A stretch of 64,000 nt of DNA from Pelobacter sp. GTDB taxonomy: Bacteria; Desulfobacterota; Desulfuromonadia; Geobacterales; Pseudopelobacteraceae. A program made the position numbers and the translations under genes. Positions 8,828-18,234 of the stretch are shown here, one piece after another (position 1 is the stretch's first letter; the number at the start of each line of letters is the position of its first letter). Location of the stretch: assembly GCA_030824515.1 (NCBI GenBank), contig JAVBXN010000021.1, positions 124,001 through 188,000 of the forward strand, in the 5' to 3' direction. The notes under the pieces were generated by a model. It saw nothing but the letters and a program-made list of their open reading frames with translations. It searched no databases and was not told the DNA's origin.

Positions 8828-9418
8828 ATGCTAGAGAAAAAAAGCACACGCATTCGCAAGGAAGAAATTGTCCGGGCCGCGCTTGAGGTTGTCGGCAAAA
8901 GCGGAGTGCGGGCCCTCACCATTTCAGCGATAGCCGGTTCCGCCGGAATGAGCGAGGCCAATATCTATCGCCATTTTGGCGGCAAGGAGCAGATTTTTGC
9001 CGCCCTGGCGGACTATATCGGCGACGCGGTAATGGGCAAGGCCGCCACCATCGCCGCCGGCAGCCGCAGTCCGCTGGAAAAGCTGGAGACCATTTTTTTC
9101 TCCCACATTTCGATCATCGCCGAACACCCCGGAATTCCCAGATTCGTTTTCTCTGATGACGTTCACCTTGGCCACAGGAATATTGCGGAAAATCTGTCTC
9201 TGCGCATCGGAAATTACATCGAGACCATAACCGGCGTCATCTCCGCCGGTATTGCCGAAGGACAGATAAAACCTGAAGCGTCTCCCAGGGAAACGGCGTT
9301 GAGCCTGCTGGGAATGATCCAGTTGACCGCGCTGCGCTTGACAATCGGCAACGCTTCCTTTGAGTTGCGGCCGGAGGCGGAGAAACTTTGGCGCAATTTC
9401 ATTGCGCTTGTCAGCTGA
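8828..9418 (+). CDS. TetR/AcrR-family transcriptional regulator
   Basis: This 196-residue regulator has the TetR helix-turn-helix at about residues 8-55 (EEIVRAALEVVGKSG, then ISAIAGSAGMSEANIYRHFGGKEQIF), followed by an all-helical ligand-binding and dimer domain. I start it at the ATG at 8828, preceded by GAGG at good spacing. The ATG at 8816 lies within the palindromic operator and has no ribosome site. It almost certainly represses the four-gene export operon that follows 70 bp downstream, with an unknown inducer. Confidence 0.9.
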   Translation: MLEKKSTRIRKEEIVRAALEVVGKSGVRALTISAIAGSAGMSEANIYRHFGGKEQIFAALADYIGDAVMGKAATIAAGSRSPLEKLETIFFSHISIIAEHPGIPRFVFSDDVHLGHRNIAENLSLRIGNYIETITGVISAGIAEGQIKPEASPRETALSLLGMIQLTALRLTIGNASFELRPEAEKLWRNFIALVS

Positions 9419-9487
9419 TTTTTTTTGACATTTATGTGAATATATAATCGCATATTATTCAACTTAGCATATATTTACGGGATCTCC

Positions 9488-10750
9488 ATGAAACGACCAG
9501 CACTGACTATACTTATCCTCCTTATCACGATGATCCGGCCATTGCACGCGGCGTCTCCACTGACACTGGACGAAGCGCTGGCGATTGCACTGAAAAACCA
9601 CCCCCAGATCATCGAGGCCAGGGAGAATCTGAATAGCGCCGAAGCCAGGCAGGGGCAGGCCCGGGCCAATTATTACCCCCAGATAAACGTTGCCGCCGAC
9701 TGGAGCAAGGGACAGAGTTACTTTGCCGCGCAGGAAAGCATAAAATTATCGCAGACCAACACGGCCGGCCTGTACCTGAAGCAGACCATCTATGACTTCG
9801 GCCGCACCTCCGGCGCAGTTGACGCGGCCAGCGGCAATCGTGAAGCCGCCGATAAAGCCCTCGCCGTAACCCGGCAGGATTTGACCCTGCGTGTCAGCAG
9901 CGCCTATTTCCTGCTTCTCGCGGCCGAAAAACAGGTCGTTGCCGTCAGTGAAACTGTCCGGGCCAGGGAACAGGTCTACCGGCAGGCACAGGAGTTTTTC
10001 AATCAGGGAATCAGGGCCAAGGTGGATGTGGCCAGGGCTGAAGCAACCCTGTTTGCCGCCAAAAGCGGACTGATACGAGCGGAAAACAACCTGGAAATCG
10101 CCCGACTCGAACTTGCCAATGCCATGGGAATGGCAACCCTTGGAGAACGTACCCCGGTTGAGCCGTCACCGGCTTTACCATCTCTGCCGGAACGAGGCTC
10201 ATCCCTGCAAAATGCTCTGCGCAACCGCGCCGAACTGCAACAGTTTGCCGCCTTGAAGTCGGCTGCTTCCGGCAACCTGAAGTCGGCTAAAAGCAGCTAC
10301 CTGCCAATTCTGTCCGGTGTTGCCAGTGTCGGCTACGCTGACCGGGACTTCCCTCCCGGCGGCAATGTCTGGGGGGTGGGCCTGAACCTGACCGTGCCGC
10401 TATTCTCGGGTTTCTCATCGGTCGAGCAGGTTCGGGAGGTCAACGCAACCATCAACTCGATCGAAGCCAGGCAAAACAACCTCAGGCTGCAGGTTATCAA
10501 GGAAGTCGAGTCCGCCTGGCTTGACGCAAACGAAGCGGTCGCCCGCATGGTTTCGACCCGAAAAGAAGTTGCGGCAGCCAACGAAAGCAAATTACTGGCC
10601 GAGGGGCGCTATCAGGAAGGGGTCGGCAGCATCATCGAAGTCACCGATGCACAATCCCAGGCGCTCGACGCCCAGACGGCCCATATTCAGGTCAACTATG
10701 ATTATTATATTGCATTGGCCCGGCTCGACAGAGCCCTCGGCAAACAGTAA
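9488..10750 (+). CDS. TolC-family outer membrane efflux protein
   Basis: The 420-residue protein has a signal peptide (about 1-21, ending LHAAS) and two OEP repeats. The first begins LTLDEALAIALKNHPQIIEA and the second contains VAATINSIEARQNNL-like and EGRYQEGVGSIIEVTDAQSQ segments. It supplies the outer membrane channel for the adjacent adaptor and ABC transporter. It is the first gene of a tight operon, with 14 bp to the adaptor gene. The upstream interval contains TTGACA (9425-9430) and TATAAT (9443-9448), but their 12-bp spacing is too short for a standard pair. Confidence 0.9.
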   Translation: MKRPALTILILLITMIRPLHAASPLTLDEALAIALKNHPQIIEARENLNSAEARQGQARANYYPQINVAADWSKGQSYFAAQESIKLSQTNTAGLYLKQTIYDFGRTSGAVDAASGNREAADKALAVTRQDLTLRVSSAYFLLLAAEKQVVAVSETVRAREQVYRQAQEFFNQGIRAKVDVARAEATLFAAKSGLIRAENNLEIARLELANAMGMATLGERTPVEPSPALPSLPERGSSLQNALRNRAELQQFAALKSAASGNLKSAKSSYLPILSGVASVGYADRDFPPGGNVWGVGLNLTVPLFSGFSSVEQVREVNATINSIEARQNNLRLQVIKEVESAWLDANEAVARMVSTRKEVAAANESKLLAEGRYQEGVGSIIEVTDAQSQALDAQTAHIQVNYDYYIALARLDRALGKQ

Positions 10751-10764
10751 CGAAAGGGTATCCA

Positions 10765-11934
10765 ATGGATCTGCTGAGAACTCTCGCAAAAAAGAAAAAA
10801 TACCTGATCTGGGCAGCAGCTCTGGTGGCCGTCGCCATCGTTCTCAAGATGACGCTGCTTGCTCCCCCCAAGGTCAAGGTCGTGAACGTTGAAAAGCGCG
10901 ATCTCACCGCCCAGGTCTATGGTAACGGCACGGTCGAGGCCAAGGTGGTGGTCGGCGTTTCCAGCAAAATCACCGGAAGGATCGTAGAGCTGTTAGCCGA
11001 TCAGGGTGACCGGGTGAAACGGGGCCAGCTCCTCGCCCGGCTGGAAAATGACGACCTGCTCCAACAGCAGCAGCAGTCCCAAGCGGGTCTGAACCGATCC
11101 GCAGCCAACTTGAATGTGGAACAGGCCAACCTTCAGAAGGCCAAGGCTAACCTGGCACTGGCGGAAAAAAATGCGCAACGCTTCAAGACGCTGGCCGAGA
11201 AGAATCTGGTGTCCAGGTTGGAGGCCGAACAGTATGAGACTTCCCGCCAGGTCGCCAGGGAAGAGGTCGCCCGAAGCATGGCAACAATTGATGCTGTGCG
11301 CATGGAACAGCAATCAGGTCGGGCCGGAGTTGGTTTTGCCCGGAGCAAGGTGGCCGACACCCTCATCCATGCCCCCCAGGATGGTGTCATCATTACCCGT
11401 GATCTTGAAAAGGGGGCCACGACAACGCCCGGCCAGCCCATCTTCACGCTGGCGGATCCGGCTACGATCTGGGTCAAGGCCAACGTGGACGAATCACAGC
11501 TGAAAGGGGTGGCGGTCGGCAAGAGCGCCGTCATCACACTGCGCTCTTCACCGGGTGAACGATGGTCCGGCCGGGTGGCCCGTCTTGGCCACCAGAGTGA
11601 CCGGGTCACCGAAGAATTGCAGGTGGATGTTGCTTTCAACCCGCCGCTCAGTAATTTCCGGCTGGGAGAACAGTCGGAAGTTTACATCACCACCGAAGCC
11701 AAAAAGTCGGTTCCCTCGCTTCCCTCGGCCACGCTGGTCACAAACGGCAAAAAACGTGGAGTGTGGATTGCGGAAAATGGCCGGCTCAAGTTCCGTGAAG
11801 TCACCGTCGGCATCAGGGATCGAAATGATTTTGCCGAGATTACCGGCGGGCTTGGCGGTAAAGAGCAGGTTGTCATCGCGCCCCAACCGCAGCTGGCCAA
11901 GTTCCGCGAAGGAATGAAGGTCAGGATGCAATGA
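10765..11934 (+). CDS. HlyD/MacA-type membrane fusion protein
   Basis: This 389-residue adaptor has one N-terminal membrane anchor (about 13-31). A barrel-sandwich lipoyl half (VSSKITGRIVELLADQGDRVKRGQ), a long Gln/Ala-rich coiled coil (about 90-185), the second lipoyl half and a C-terminal beta-barrel follow. It links the ABC permease to the TolC-like channel. Its stop overlaps the permease start in ATGA (11931-11934), so the two are translationally coupled. The organisation matches MacAB-TolC and DevBCA exporters, which carry peptides, lipids or drugs; the substrate here is not evident. Confidence 0.9.
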   Translation: MDLLRTLAKKKKYLIWAAALVAVAIVLKMTLLAPPKVKVVNVEKRDLTAQVYGNGTVEAKVVVGVSSKITGRIVELLADQGDRVKRGQLLARLENDDLLQQQQQSQAGLNRSAANLNVEQANLQKAKANLALAEKNAQRFKTLAEKNLVSRLEAEQYETSRQVAREEVARSMATIDAVRMEQQSGRAGVGFARSKVADTLIHAPQDGVIITRDLEKGATTTPGQPIFTLADPATIWVKANVDESQLKGVAVGKSAVITLRSSPGERWSGRVARLGHQSDRVTEELQVDVAFNPPLSNFRLGEQSEVYITTEAKKSVPSLPSATLVTNGKKRGVWIAENGRLKFREVTVGIRDRNDFAEITGGLGGKEQVVIAPQPQLAKFREGMKVRMQ

Positions 11935-13133
11935 ATCTTGCCATCCGCGACATACGCTACCACCGGGGCAGATTTATCCTGACATCGATCGGGTTGGGAC
12001 TCCTCCTGGGGGTCGTCATCAGCATGGGTGGCATCTACCGGGGCCTTATCGCCGATGCACTGGCAATACTGCATGCCAACAGGGCCGACATCTGGGTCGT
12101 CCAGCAGGGCACCAACGGCCCGTTTGCCGAGAGTTCGCGCATCCCGGAAGAGACCAGGCACAGGATCGCCGCGGTTCCAGGCGTGGCGGCGGTTTCCCCT
12201 GTGGCCTTTCAAACCATACAGATCGAACGCAACAACAAACCGTTCCGTTTTTTCCTGATCGGCTACGATCCGGACAGCTTCGGCGGGCCACCGAGTATAA
12301 TTGCCGGCCGGAACATCCGCCAGAAGCATTATGAAATGGTGGCGGCCAGATCGATGAAGATTGCCTTGGGGGAGAAAATCCGGCTGGGGCAAAACGAATA
12401 CAGCGTTGTCGGCATCTCGGAGAATATCGTCTCCTCCAGTGGTGACCCTGCTGCATATGTGACCCTGGCTGATGCCCAGGAGATTCAATTCAAGAAGAGC
12501 AATCATGCCATCAGGAACGAACGGGCAAAAATCGGGGCCGGGGTGGCCAGGAATAGAGCGCTTTCCCCACAGCAGGCGGAGCTTCTCAAGCAGAGCATCA
12601 TCGCAACGACTGAATCCACTCATACGGTCAATGCGGTCATGGTGAGACTGGCTACCGGCGCAGACCTGCAGGAGACGCAGGAGTTGATCCAACGCTGGAA
12701 TCAGTTGCGGGCTATCTCAGATAAGGAGCAGACCGCGATCCTGGCCAAGGGAATGATCGAGAAAGCCAGGATGCAGCTGGGACTGTTCCGGATAATTCTG
12801 CTGGTGATCTCGGCGGTGATCATCTCCCTGATCATCTACACTTCGACCCTCGACAAGATCCGGGTGATCGCAACGCTGAAACTGATCGGCTCGCAGAACC
12901 GGGTGATTGTCGGCATGATCCTGCAGCAATCGCTATTGATGGGGATCCTGGCCTATGCAATCGGCTATCTCACGATTCTGCTGACCTACGAGAAATTTCC
13001 CCGACGGATCGTGCTGGAAGCTTTCGACCTGCAATCGCTGTTTGTAATCGTGATGGCGATCTGCACGCTTTCGAGTTTTGTCGGCATTCGAAAGGCATTG
13101 AAAGTCGAACCGGCGGAGGCCCTGGGTGGATAA
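11931..13133 (+). CDS. FtsX/DevC-type ABC transporter permease
   Basis: The 400-residue permease shows TM1 at about 15-37, a large extracytoplasmic MacB-like domain (about 40-270) and three C-terminal TM segments (about 280-300, 325-350 and 365-385), the FtsX/MacB fold. Unlike MacB it has no fused ATPase, which is encoded by the next gene, as in DevBCA. The start overlaps the adaptor stop codon. Together they should form a mechanotransmission exporter taking periplasmic or membrane substrates to the TolC channel. Confidence 0.9.
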   Translation: MNLAIRDIRYHRGRFILTSIGLGLLLGVVISMGGIYRGLIADALAILHANRADIWVVQQGTNGPFAESSRIPEETRHRIAAVPGVAAVSPVAFQTIQIERNNKPFRFFLIGYDPDSFGGPPSIIAGRNIRQKHYEMVAARSMKIALGEKIRLGQNEYSVVGISENIVSSSGDPAAYVTLADAQEIQFKKSNHAIRNERAKIGAGVARNRALSPQQAELLKQSIIATTESTHTVNAVMVRLATGADLQETQELIQRWNQLRAISDKEQTAILAKGMIEKARMQLGLFRIILLVISAVIISLIIYTSTLDKIRVIATLKLIGSQNRVIVGMILQQSLLMGILAYAIGYLTILLTYEKFPRRIVLEAFDLQSLFVIVMAICTLSSFVGIRKALKVEPAEALGG

Positions 13134-13137
13134 GAGC

Positions 13138-13824
13138 ATGTATGCGATCGAAGTGGACAATCTGACGAAGATCTACGGCAAGGGCGAGACAGCCGTAACC
13201 GCGCTGCGGGATGCAAACTTCAAGGTCAGGCCTGGTGAACTGGTCGCCATACTGGGCCCTTCAGGCTCTGGTAAAACCACGCTGCTGACCTGCATCGGCC
13301 TGATCAATGAGCCGACCCATGGCAGGGTGGTTATCGACGGCACGGCTGTCGCCGATGAAGGCTGGCAAAGCGGCATCGACCTGAAAAAGATGCGCCGCGA
13401 AAAATTGGGTTTCATCTTTCAGGCCCACAACCTGATCCCGTTTCTGACCGCACAGGAAAATGTGATGGTGGCACTGGAGATAAATGGACTGACGCGGGCT
13501 GAAGCCAAAAAACGGGCCGGCGAACTGCTGGATGCGCTCAACCTCGGACATCGGATCAACAACTATCCGACCGCCCTGTCCGGCGGCGAATCCCAGCGGG
13601 TGGCGATCGCCCGGGCACTGGCCAACCGCCCCAGCGTGATTCTGGCCGACGAACCGACCGCGGCGCTCGATACAGAAAACGGCAAAAATGTGATGGACCT
13701 GTTGAAGAAACTGGCGGTGGAAAACCATTCCGCCATCATGGTCGTAACCCACGACCACCGCATGGTGGAGAATTTCGACAGGATTCTGCAGGTCAGCGAC
13801 GGCAGGATTGTCGTCGGTGCTTGA
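13138..13824 (+). CDS. LolD/MacB-type ABC transporter ATPase
   Basis: This 228-residue ATPase has Walker A GPSGSGKT (about 40-47), a Q-loop, signature LSGGE, Walker B VILADEP followed by the D-loop TAALD, and the H-loop VVTHD. It powers the adjacent permease. I take the ATG at 13138, with GGTGG upstream. A GTG at 13126 inside the end of the permease gene would add four residues and is an alternative. The gene ends 28 bp from the end of the convergent chemoreceptor gene. Confidence 0.92.
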   Translation: MYAIEVDNLTKIYGKGETAVTALRDANFKVRPGELVAILGPSGSGKTTLLTCIGLINEPTHGRVVIDGTAVADEGWQSGIDLKKMRREKLGFIFQAHNLIPFLTAQENVMVALEINGLTRAEAKKRAGELLDALNLGHRINNYPTALSGGESQRVAIARALANRPSVILADEPTAALDTENGKNVMDLLKKLAVENHSAIMVVTHDHRMVENFDRILQVSDGRIVVGA

Positions 13825-13852
13825 AAACGCAGGCTTTGTTTTGGAGCTGGAA

Positions 13853-15481
13853 TTACAATTTGAACTGACAGACGAGTCTCCGCAGGGACTCTCCGGTTTC
13901 CGAAAGGCTGGACGAGGCCTGGGCTGTGTCTTGCGCCCCCTTGGATGTTCCTTCGATGATCTCTGAAATGCGGTGGATGTTGCTGGTGATCTCGCTGGTG
14001 GTGGCGGTCTGTTCCTCGGCCGCGGTGGCAATCTGGCTGACCTGCATGGTGACTGAATTGACCTGTTCCAGAATTTCATGGAGCGCCGACTCCAGTTGAG
14101 TAGCTTCGGCGGCTCCTTTTTCTGTCCCCCTGACGCCTTCTTCCATGGAAACTATCGCCTGTTTTGTTTCAATCTGAATGGCTCGGATCATTTCGCTGAT
14201 CTCTTTGGTGGCGCGGGTAGTCCGCTCGGCCAGCGCACGCACCTCATCGGCAACAACGGCAAAGCCTCGACCCTGTTCTCCCGCCCTCGCAGCCTCGATG
14301 GCGGCGTTCAGCGCCAGCAGATTGGTCTGATCGGCGATATCCTCAATTGTGGCAACAATAGCCCCGATCTGGTCGGAACGTTCACCTAACGATGAGATGG
14401 ACTGGGCGTTTTGTCTGGTACGGTCTCCGCGGTCTCGAATGCCATCCACGGTGTGCTTGACTACTTCAAAACCTTTTTGGGTCGTTGTTGCAGCGCGCTG
14501 GGCGCTTTCAGCCGCCTGGTGGCAGTTGTTGGCAATATCCATGCTGGTTGCCGCCATCTCTTCACTGGCCGTAGCTACGGTTCCGGCCTGTGCCGCCACC
14601 TGTTCGGCGTTGCCGGCCATCTGCTCCGCCGTAACATTGAGCTGCACTGTTGCTGACGCCAGGCTGGATGAAGTCTCGATTACGCTGGAAATGGTGTGGG
14701 AGATCTTATCAATGAACTGGTTCAGCCAGTGGGCAGCCTGAGCAGGTTCATCTTTCCCCTTTACCTCAAGCCGCTTGCTCAGGTCGCCGTCACCGGATGC
14801 AATATCCTTCAGACGTTCCACCATTTCATTGAACGATGTCTGCAGAATTCTCCAGAAAATAATCAGCAGAATGTTGACGACGGCAAGTGCGATCACAAGA
14901 ATTGTCATGGTTCTGACGAACATGCTCTCCGTATACTTGTTAAGTGCGCCATGCTCGGATTTCATGTCTTTTTTGAGCAGGGACTGCATTTCTATAATCC
15001 CTGATTTGATTTCACGCCACTTGGGAGTCTCAATCTTTACAAGCATTTCTATCGCATCGGCCTGTTTACCATCTCTGGCAAGCTTGATGATTTCGTCCTT
15101 GACGGCATTGTTCGCCTGCCAGAGTTGCGGCAGTTTATCCAACTGACTCGTGTACACTTTTACACCTTTGGCAATCTCGGTGGCCTCTTTCTGCAAAGCC
15201 AGAAAATCCTCGGATGCTTTTTTGAAGTTGGCGAGCGCCTTTTCGTCACCCGGGTTCAGGATAACATTTCGGAGGGCCTGTTCCGACTGTATTCCCTGTG
15301 TATGCATCTCACTGGTCGTCAAGGCCAAGGCGGAATAAGTGCCGGTGAAATGGTCAAAGCGCTGGTTGGTCCCCTTGGATCCAATATAGGAAACCGCGAT
15401 GGCAACAAGCAGTAAAATACTGGTCAAACCCGCAAATATGCTGAACTTTGCTAACAGATTGATATTTCTGAAAAATGACAT
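13853..15481 (-). CDS. Methyl-accepting chemotaxis protein (4HB sensor)
   Basis: The 542-residue receptor has TM1 at about 12-32, a roughly 145-residue periplasmic four-helix-bundle sensor, TM2 at about 190-210, a HAMP domain and a long cytoplasmic coiled coil. The conserved tip includes [42 protein letters not shown] in pieces. Here the start is the ATG at 15481, preceded by GGAGGT at ideal spacing; an in-frame ATG further upstream has no ribosome site. No C-terminal CheR/CheB tether peptide is seen (it ends CQFKL). The ligand is unknown. Confidence 0.92.
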   Translation of the reverse strand: MSFFRNINLLAKFSIFAGLTSILLLVAIAVSYIGSKGTNQRFDHFTGTYSALALTTSEMHTQGIQSEQALRNVILNPGDEKALANFKKASEDFLALQKEATEIAKGVKVYTSQLDKLPQLWQANNAVKDEIIKLARDGKQADAIEMLVKIETPKWREIKSGIIEMQSLLKKDMKSEHGALNKYTESMFVRTMTILVIALAVVNILLIIFWRILQTSFNEMVERLKDIASGDGDLSKRLEVKGKDEPAQAAHWLNQFIDKISHTISSVIETSSSLASATVQLNVTAEQMAGNAEQVAAQAGTVATASEEMAATSMDIANNCHQAAESAQRAATTTQKGFEVVKHTVDGIRDRGDRTRQNAQSISSLGERSDQIGAIVATIEDIADQTNLLALNAAIEAARAGEQGRGFAVVADEVRALAERTTRATKEISEMIRAIQIETKQAIVSMEEGVRGTEKGAAEATQLESALHEILEQVNSVTMQVSQIATAAEEQTATTSEITSNIHRISEIIEGTSKGAQDTAQASSSLSETGESLRRLVCQFKL

Positions 15482-15577
15482 GGCGACCTCCGCTCGAACT
15501 GAATAGCACAAATGCTGCAACATGCATTCCCGCAATTGATATTATTTACCGCTTACAGATATCTATCAATCTACCAC

Positions 15578-15612
15578 ATATTTGCGTTATGGCTCGCCAC
15601 CAACGCAAATAT
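15578..15612. promoter_or_regulatory. Perfect 11-bp inverted repeat, probable operator
   Basis: ATATTTGCGTT (15578-15588), a 13-bp spacer and AACGCAAATAT (15602-15612) lie in the divergent interval between a chemoreceptor gene and a membrane Fe-S protein gene. It sits 25 bp upstream of the -35 element of the Fe-S gene, a position suited to an activator or a shared regulator. Confidence 0.6.
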
Positions 15613-15636
15613 AGAAAATATTTCAGGAGCACCCCG

Positions 15637-15665
15637 TTGACATAATTCATATTATCATATATATT
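15637..15665 (+). promoter_or_regulatory. Strong sigma-70 promoter of the Fe-S membrane protein gene
   Basis: TTGACA (15637-15642), a 17-bp AT-rich spacer and TATATT (15660-15665) match the consensus closely. The predicted start site lies about 20 bp before the start codon at 15691, with GGAG at 15681-15684. Confidence 0.7.
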
Positions 15666-15690
15666 GATTTAAATTATCTCGGAGCTGAAA

Positions 15691-16365
15691 ATGAAATCAT
15701 TTGCACAATCGCTCACACTACCTATTGACTCCCCCTCAAAACCTTTATATCGCTGGCTGCTGGCCCTGTTCATGCTCTCTGTCATCGCTGTCGGCTGGAA
15801 GTACCCGCTGCTCGGCTTCGCCGTGCCGGTAGCGATGTTGACCGGTATGGCCGGCGGCATCTTTCGCGGTCGCTACGTCTGCGGCAATATCTGCCCCCGC
15901 GGCAGTTTTTATGACACGGTTTTCAGTTTCGTCGGAGGCAACAAACCGATTCCCGCGCTTTTGCAGTCATCCGGTTTCCGCTGGGGAGCCATGGCCGGGC
16001 TGATGAGCTTCATGGTCTGGCGGATTGCCCAGAATGCCGGTGACTGGCAGCACTGGGGAACGGTCTTCTGGAGCATGTGCCTGATCACCACCGCGGCAGG
16101 AATCCCGCTGGGCATCGCCTACCGTTCCCGCAGCTGGTGCTCCTTCTGTCCGGTCGGCACGGTGGCCGCAGCAATCGGAGGCGACAAGTTCCAGCTGACC
16201 ATTTCCCACGACTGCCGCCAGTGCGGTGCCTGTGAAAAGCAGTGCCCGATGGGATTCTCGATCGCCGAACATCGTGATGCCGGCGCGCTTCCCCATAAGG
16301 ACTGTATCAAATGTTCATCCTGTGTGGATGCCTGCCGGAGCGAGGCGCTCTCCTGGCCGGAATGA
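15691..16365 (+). CDS. NapH/CcoG-like membrane 4Fe-4S protein
   Basis: The 224-residue protein has four membrane segments with two cytoplasmic cysteine pairs typical of the NapH/NosR/CcoG polyferredoxin fold (VCGNICPRG and WCSFCPVG). A C-terminal ferredoxin domain binds two 4Fe-4S clusters (CRQCGACEKQCPMG and CIKCSSCVDACRSE). It should pass electrons between the quinone pool and an unidentified partner. No obvious redox partner is adjacent. It has its own strong promoter and the palindrome at 15578-15612 upstream, suggesting tight regulation, perhaps by oxygen or metal. Confidence 0.85.
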   Translation: MKSFAQSLTLPIDSPSKPLYRWLLALFMLSVIAVGWKYPLLGFAVPVAMLTGMAGGIFRGRYVCGNICPRGSFYDTVFSFVGGNKPIPALLQSSGFRWGAMAGLMSFMVWRIAQNAGDWQHWGTVFWSMCLITTAAGIPLGIAYRSRSWCSFCPVGTVAAAIGGDKFQLTISHDCRQCGACEKQCPMGFSIAEHRDAGALPHKDCIKCSSCVDACRSEALSWPE

Positions 16366-16401
16366 AACCTCCGGAGAGAACCGGTACACTAAAAAAATGA
16401 A

Positions 16402-16430
16402 GGGGTGGATTCCTTGACGGAATCCACCCC
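16402..16430. terminator. Bidirectional terminator hairpin
   Basis: GGGGTGGATTCC, a 5-nt loop and GGAATCCACCCC form a perfect 12-bp stem. Read on the minus strand it is followed by TTCATTTTTTT, so it terminates the chemoreceptor gene ending at 16460. On the plus strand it may also end the Fe-S protein transcript. Confidence 0.85.
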
Positions 16431-16459
16431 TTCCCCAGTAAAATGACGCTATGTTTGTG

Positions 16460-18082
16460 CTACAGCCTGAACTGCTTGACCAGACCCTGTAGTTCCTCTG
16501 CTATGATTTTGAGCTGATTGGCCGCTGCGGCCGATTCATGGGCGCCTCGCGCCGTTTGCTGTACTACCTCGGTGATCTGCATCATATTGCTGCTGATTTC
16601 CGAAGTCGTAGCGGTCTGCTCCTCGGCTGCAGTTGCAATCTGGTTGACCTGGGTTTGCAGTGAACCGATCTGATTGATAATGTCGGTAATGGCCTCGCCC
16701 GACTTGGCCGCCTCCACGGTTCCAGTCTCAACCTCTTTGACCCCCTGTTCCATCGCCGTAACCGCGCCCCTGGTTTCCGCCTGGATCGCCTTGATCATCT
16801 CGCCGATCTCACGGGTAGCCCTGGTAGTACGCTCCGCAAGCGCCCTTACCTCATCGGCAACAACCGCAAAACCGCGCCCCTGCTCTCCGGCACGAGCAGC
16901 TTCGATGGCAGCATTCAGTGCCAGCAGGTTGGTCTGGTCGGCAATATCCTCGATCGTGCCAACTATCTGACCGATCTGGTCGGAACGTGCTCCGAGACTG
17001 GCAACGGTTTTAGAAGTTTCGTTGACCCTTTCGGCGATTTTATACATACATCTGACCGTGTCCTGTACAACATTTGAACCGGATTCCGCCGATTCGTTGG
17101 CTCTATTGGCCGACTCGGCCGCCATCTGGCAGTTGCGGGCGATGTCGCTGGAGGTCGCCGACATTTCCTCGCCGGCAGTGGCTACGGTTGCCGCCTGGGA
17201 AGCCACCTCCTCGGCGCCGGTAGCCATCTGTTCGGAGGTGCTGTAGACCTCGCCGGAAGTATTGGTTACCCGGTTGGAAGCCGCTTCTATCTTACCTATC
17301 ATGCTTCTCAGGTTATCCACCATGGCCACAAATGATCCGGTCATTTCTCCGATTTCATCGCGACCTGATTGCTTCAGATCCACCCTCAGGTCACCGGATG
17401 CAATCTTGTTTGACTCGTCCGCCAACTTGCGAATCGGAGCCGAGATGATACCGGAAATCAGCAGTCCAAGTATGATTGCAGCCGCAACACAGGCGATAAT
17501 GGTTCCGATGATCCAGTATCTTGCTGACGAATAGAGAGCGTCAGCCTCTTTGACCGCGTCAACAGATTCCTTTCGATTGTATTCAATCAGTTCATTTGCA
17601 TTCTTCTGCGCTGCATCGTAACTTTTCTTGCTGACCGACCGCATGTACCTGGTAGTCTCATCAAGATCGCCGCTTTTTGCAATCTCAAAGGTTTTTGCTG
17701 CTTCCTTGTAATAGACTGCAACCAGAGTTTTCAAATCGCCCAGCATTTTTTTCTCGTCAGATGCCAACGGCAGTTTTTCCAGCGTTCCAATCGCATGGTC
17801 AACTTTTTCAGCTGTTTCTGTGAGTCTTTTGACATAGCGCTGATACTCCTCGGGGGTGGTTTTGGTGCAAACCTGCAGCTCTCCCCGACGGTTGAGGTTC
17901 ATCTGGCTGTCCACGACCCCCAGGCTGACCACCGAAGGCAGCAGGTTCTTGGCTATATCCTCCGACTTGTCGTAGACCCTGCCGATCTGCTGCAGCGAAA
18001 AAACACCCAGCAGTATCGTCAGGATGGTAATTACAAAAAAGGCGGACAGTATCTTGCTGCGAATCTTCATGCTGGAAAACAT
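16460..18082 (-). CDS. Methyl-accepting chemotaxis protein (4HB sensor)
   Basis: The 540-residue receptor has TM1 at about 10-31, a periplasmic 4HB sensor (about 32-187), TM2 at about 188-212, HAMP and the methyl-accepting signalling domain with the standard tip ([20 protein letters not shown]). It lacks a CheR-binding pentapeptide (ends LVKQFRL). The sensor contains a single Cys (VCTKTT). The signalling domain is very similar to those at 13853 and 20036, suggesting duplication with divergence of the sensors. A CheW gene lies about 150 bp upstream on the same strand. Confidence 0.92.
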   Translation of the reverse strand: MFSSMKIRSKILSAFFVITILTILLGVFSLQQIGRVYDKSEDIAKNLLPSVVSLGVVDSQMNLNRRGELQVCTKTTPEEYQRYVKRLTETAEKVDHAIGTLEKLPLASDEKKMLGDLKTLVAVYYKEAAKTFEIAKSGDLDETTRYMRSVSKKSYDAAQKNANELIEYNRKESVDAVKEADALYSSARYWIIGTIIACVAAAIILGLLISGIISAPIRKLADESNKIASGDLRVDLKQSGRDEIGEMTGSFVAMVDNLRSMIGKIEAASNRVTNTSGEVYSTSEQMATGAEEVASQAATVATAGEEMSATSSDIARNCQMAAESANRANESAESGSNVVQDTVRCMYKIAERVNETSKTVASLGARSDQIGQIVGTIEDIADQTNLLALNAAIEAARAGEQGRGFAVVADEVRALAERTTRATREIGEMIKAIQAETRGAVTAMEQGVKEVETGTVEAAKSGEAITDIINQIGSLQTQVNQIATAAEEQTATTSEISSNMMQITEVVQQTARGAHESAAAANQLKIIAEELQGLVKQFRL

Positions 18083-18166
18083 AGGAGCCCCCGTTGGAGA
18101 TGTATTTCAGGATGTATGGTGCGAGGAAGTTTCGGAAATAACGATGCTGATTAAATATCGGGCCGC

Positions 18167-18196
18167 GAGAGGGATTTCCTGTAAGAAATCCCCCTC
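18167..18196. terminator. Hairpin between cheW and the chemoreceptor gene
   Basis: GAGAGGGATTTC (18167-18178) and GAAATCCCCCTC (18185-18196) pair at 11 of 12 positions around a 6-nt loop. It follows the cheW stop by about 40 bp on the minus strand, but no T-run follows, so it may attenuate rather than fully terminate. Confidence 0.5.
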
Positions 18197-18234
18197 GAAT
18201 GCGTATATGAAGAGGTGAGTTTGTTACGTTGAAA

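Noticed and set aside
9425-9448. TTGACA and TATAAT before the TolC gene as a sigma-70 promoter
   Set aside because: The spacer is only 12 bp, outside the functional range; one of the elements may be used with a different partner.
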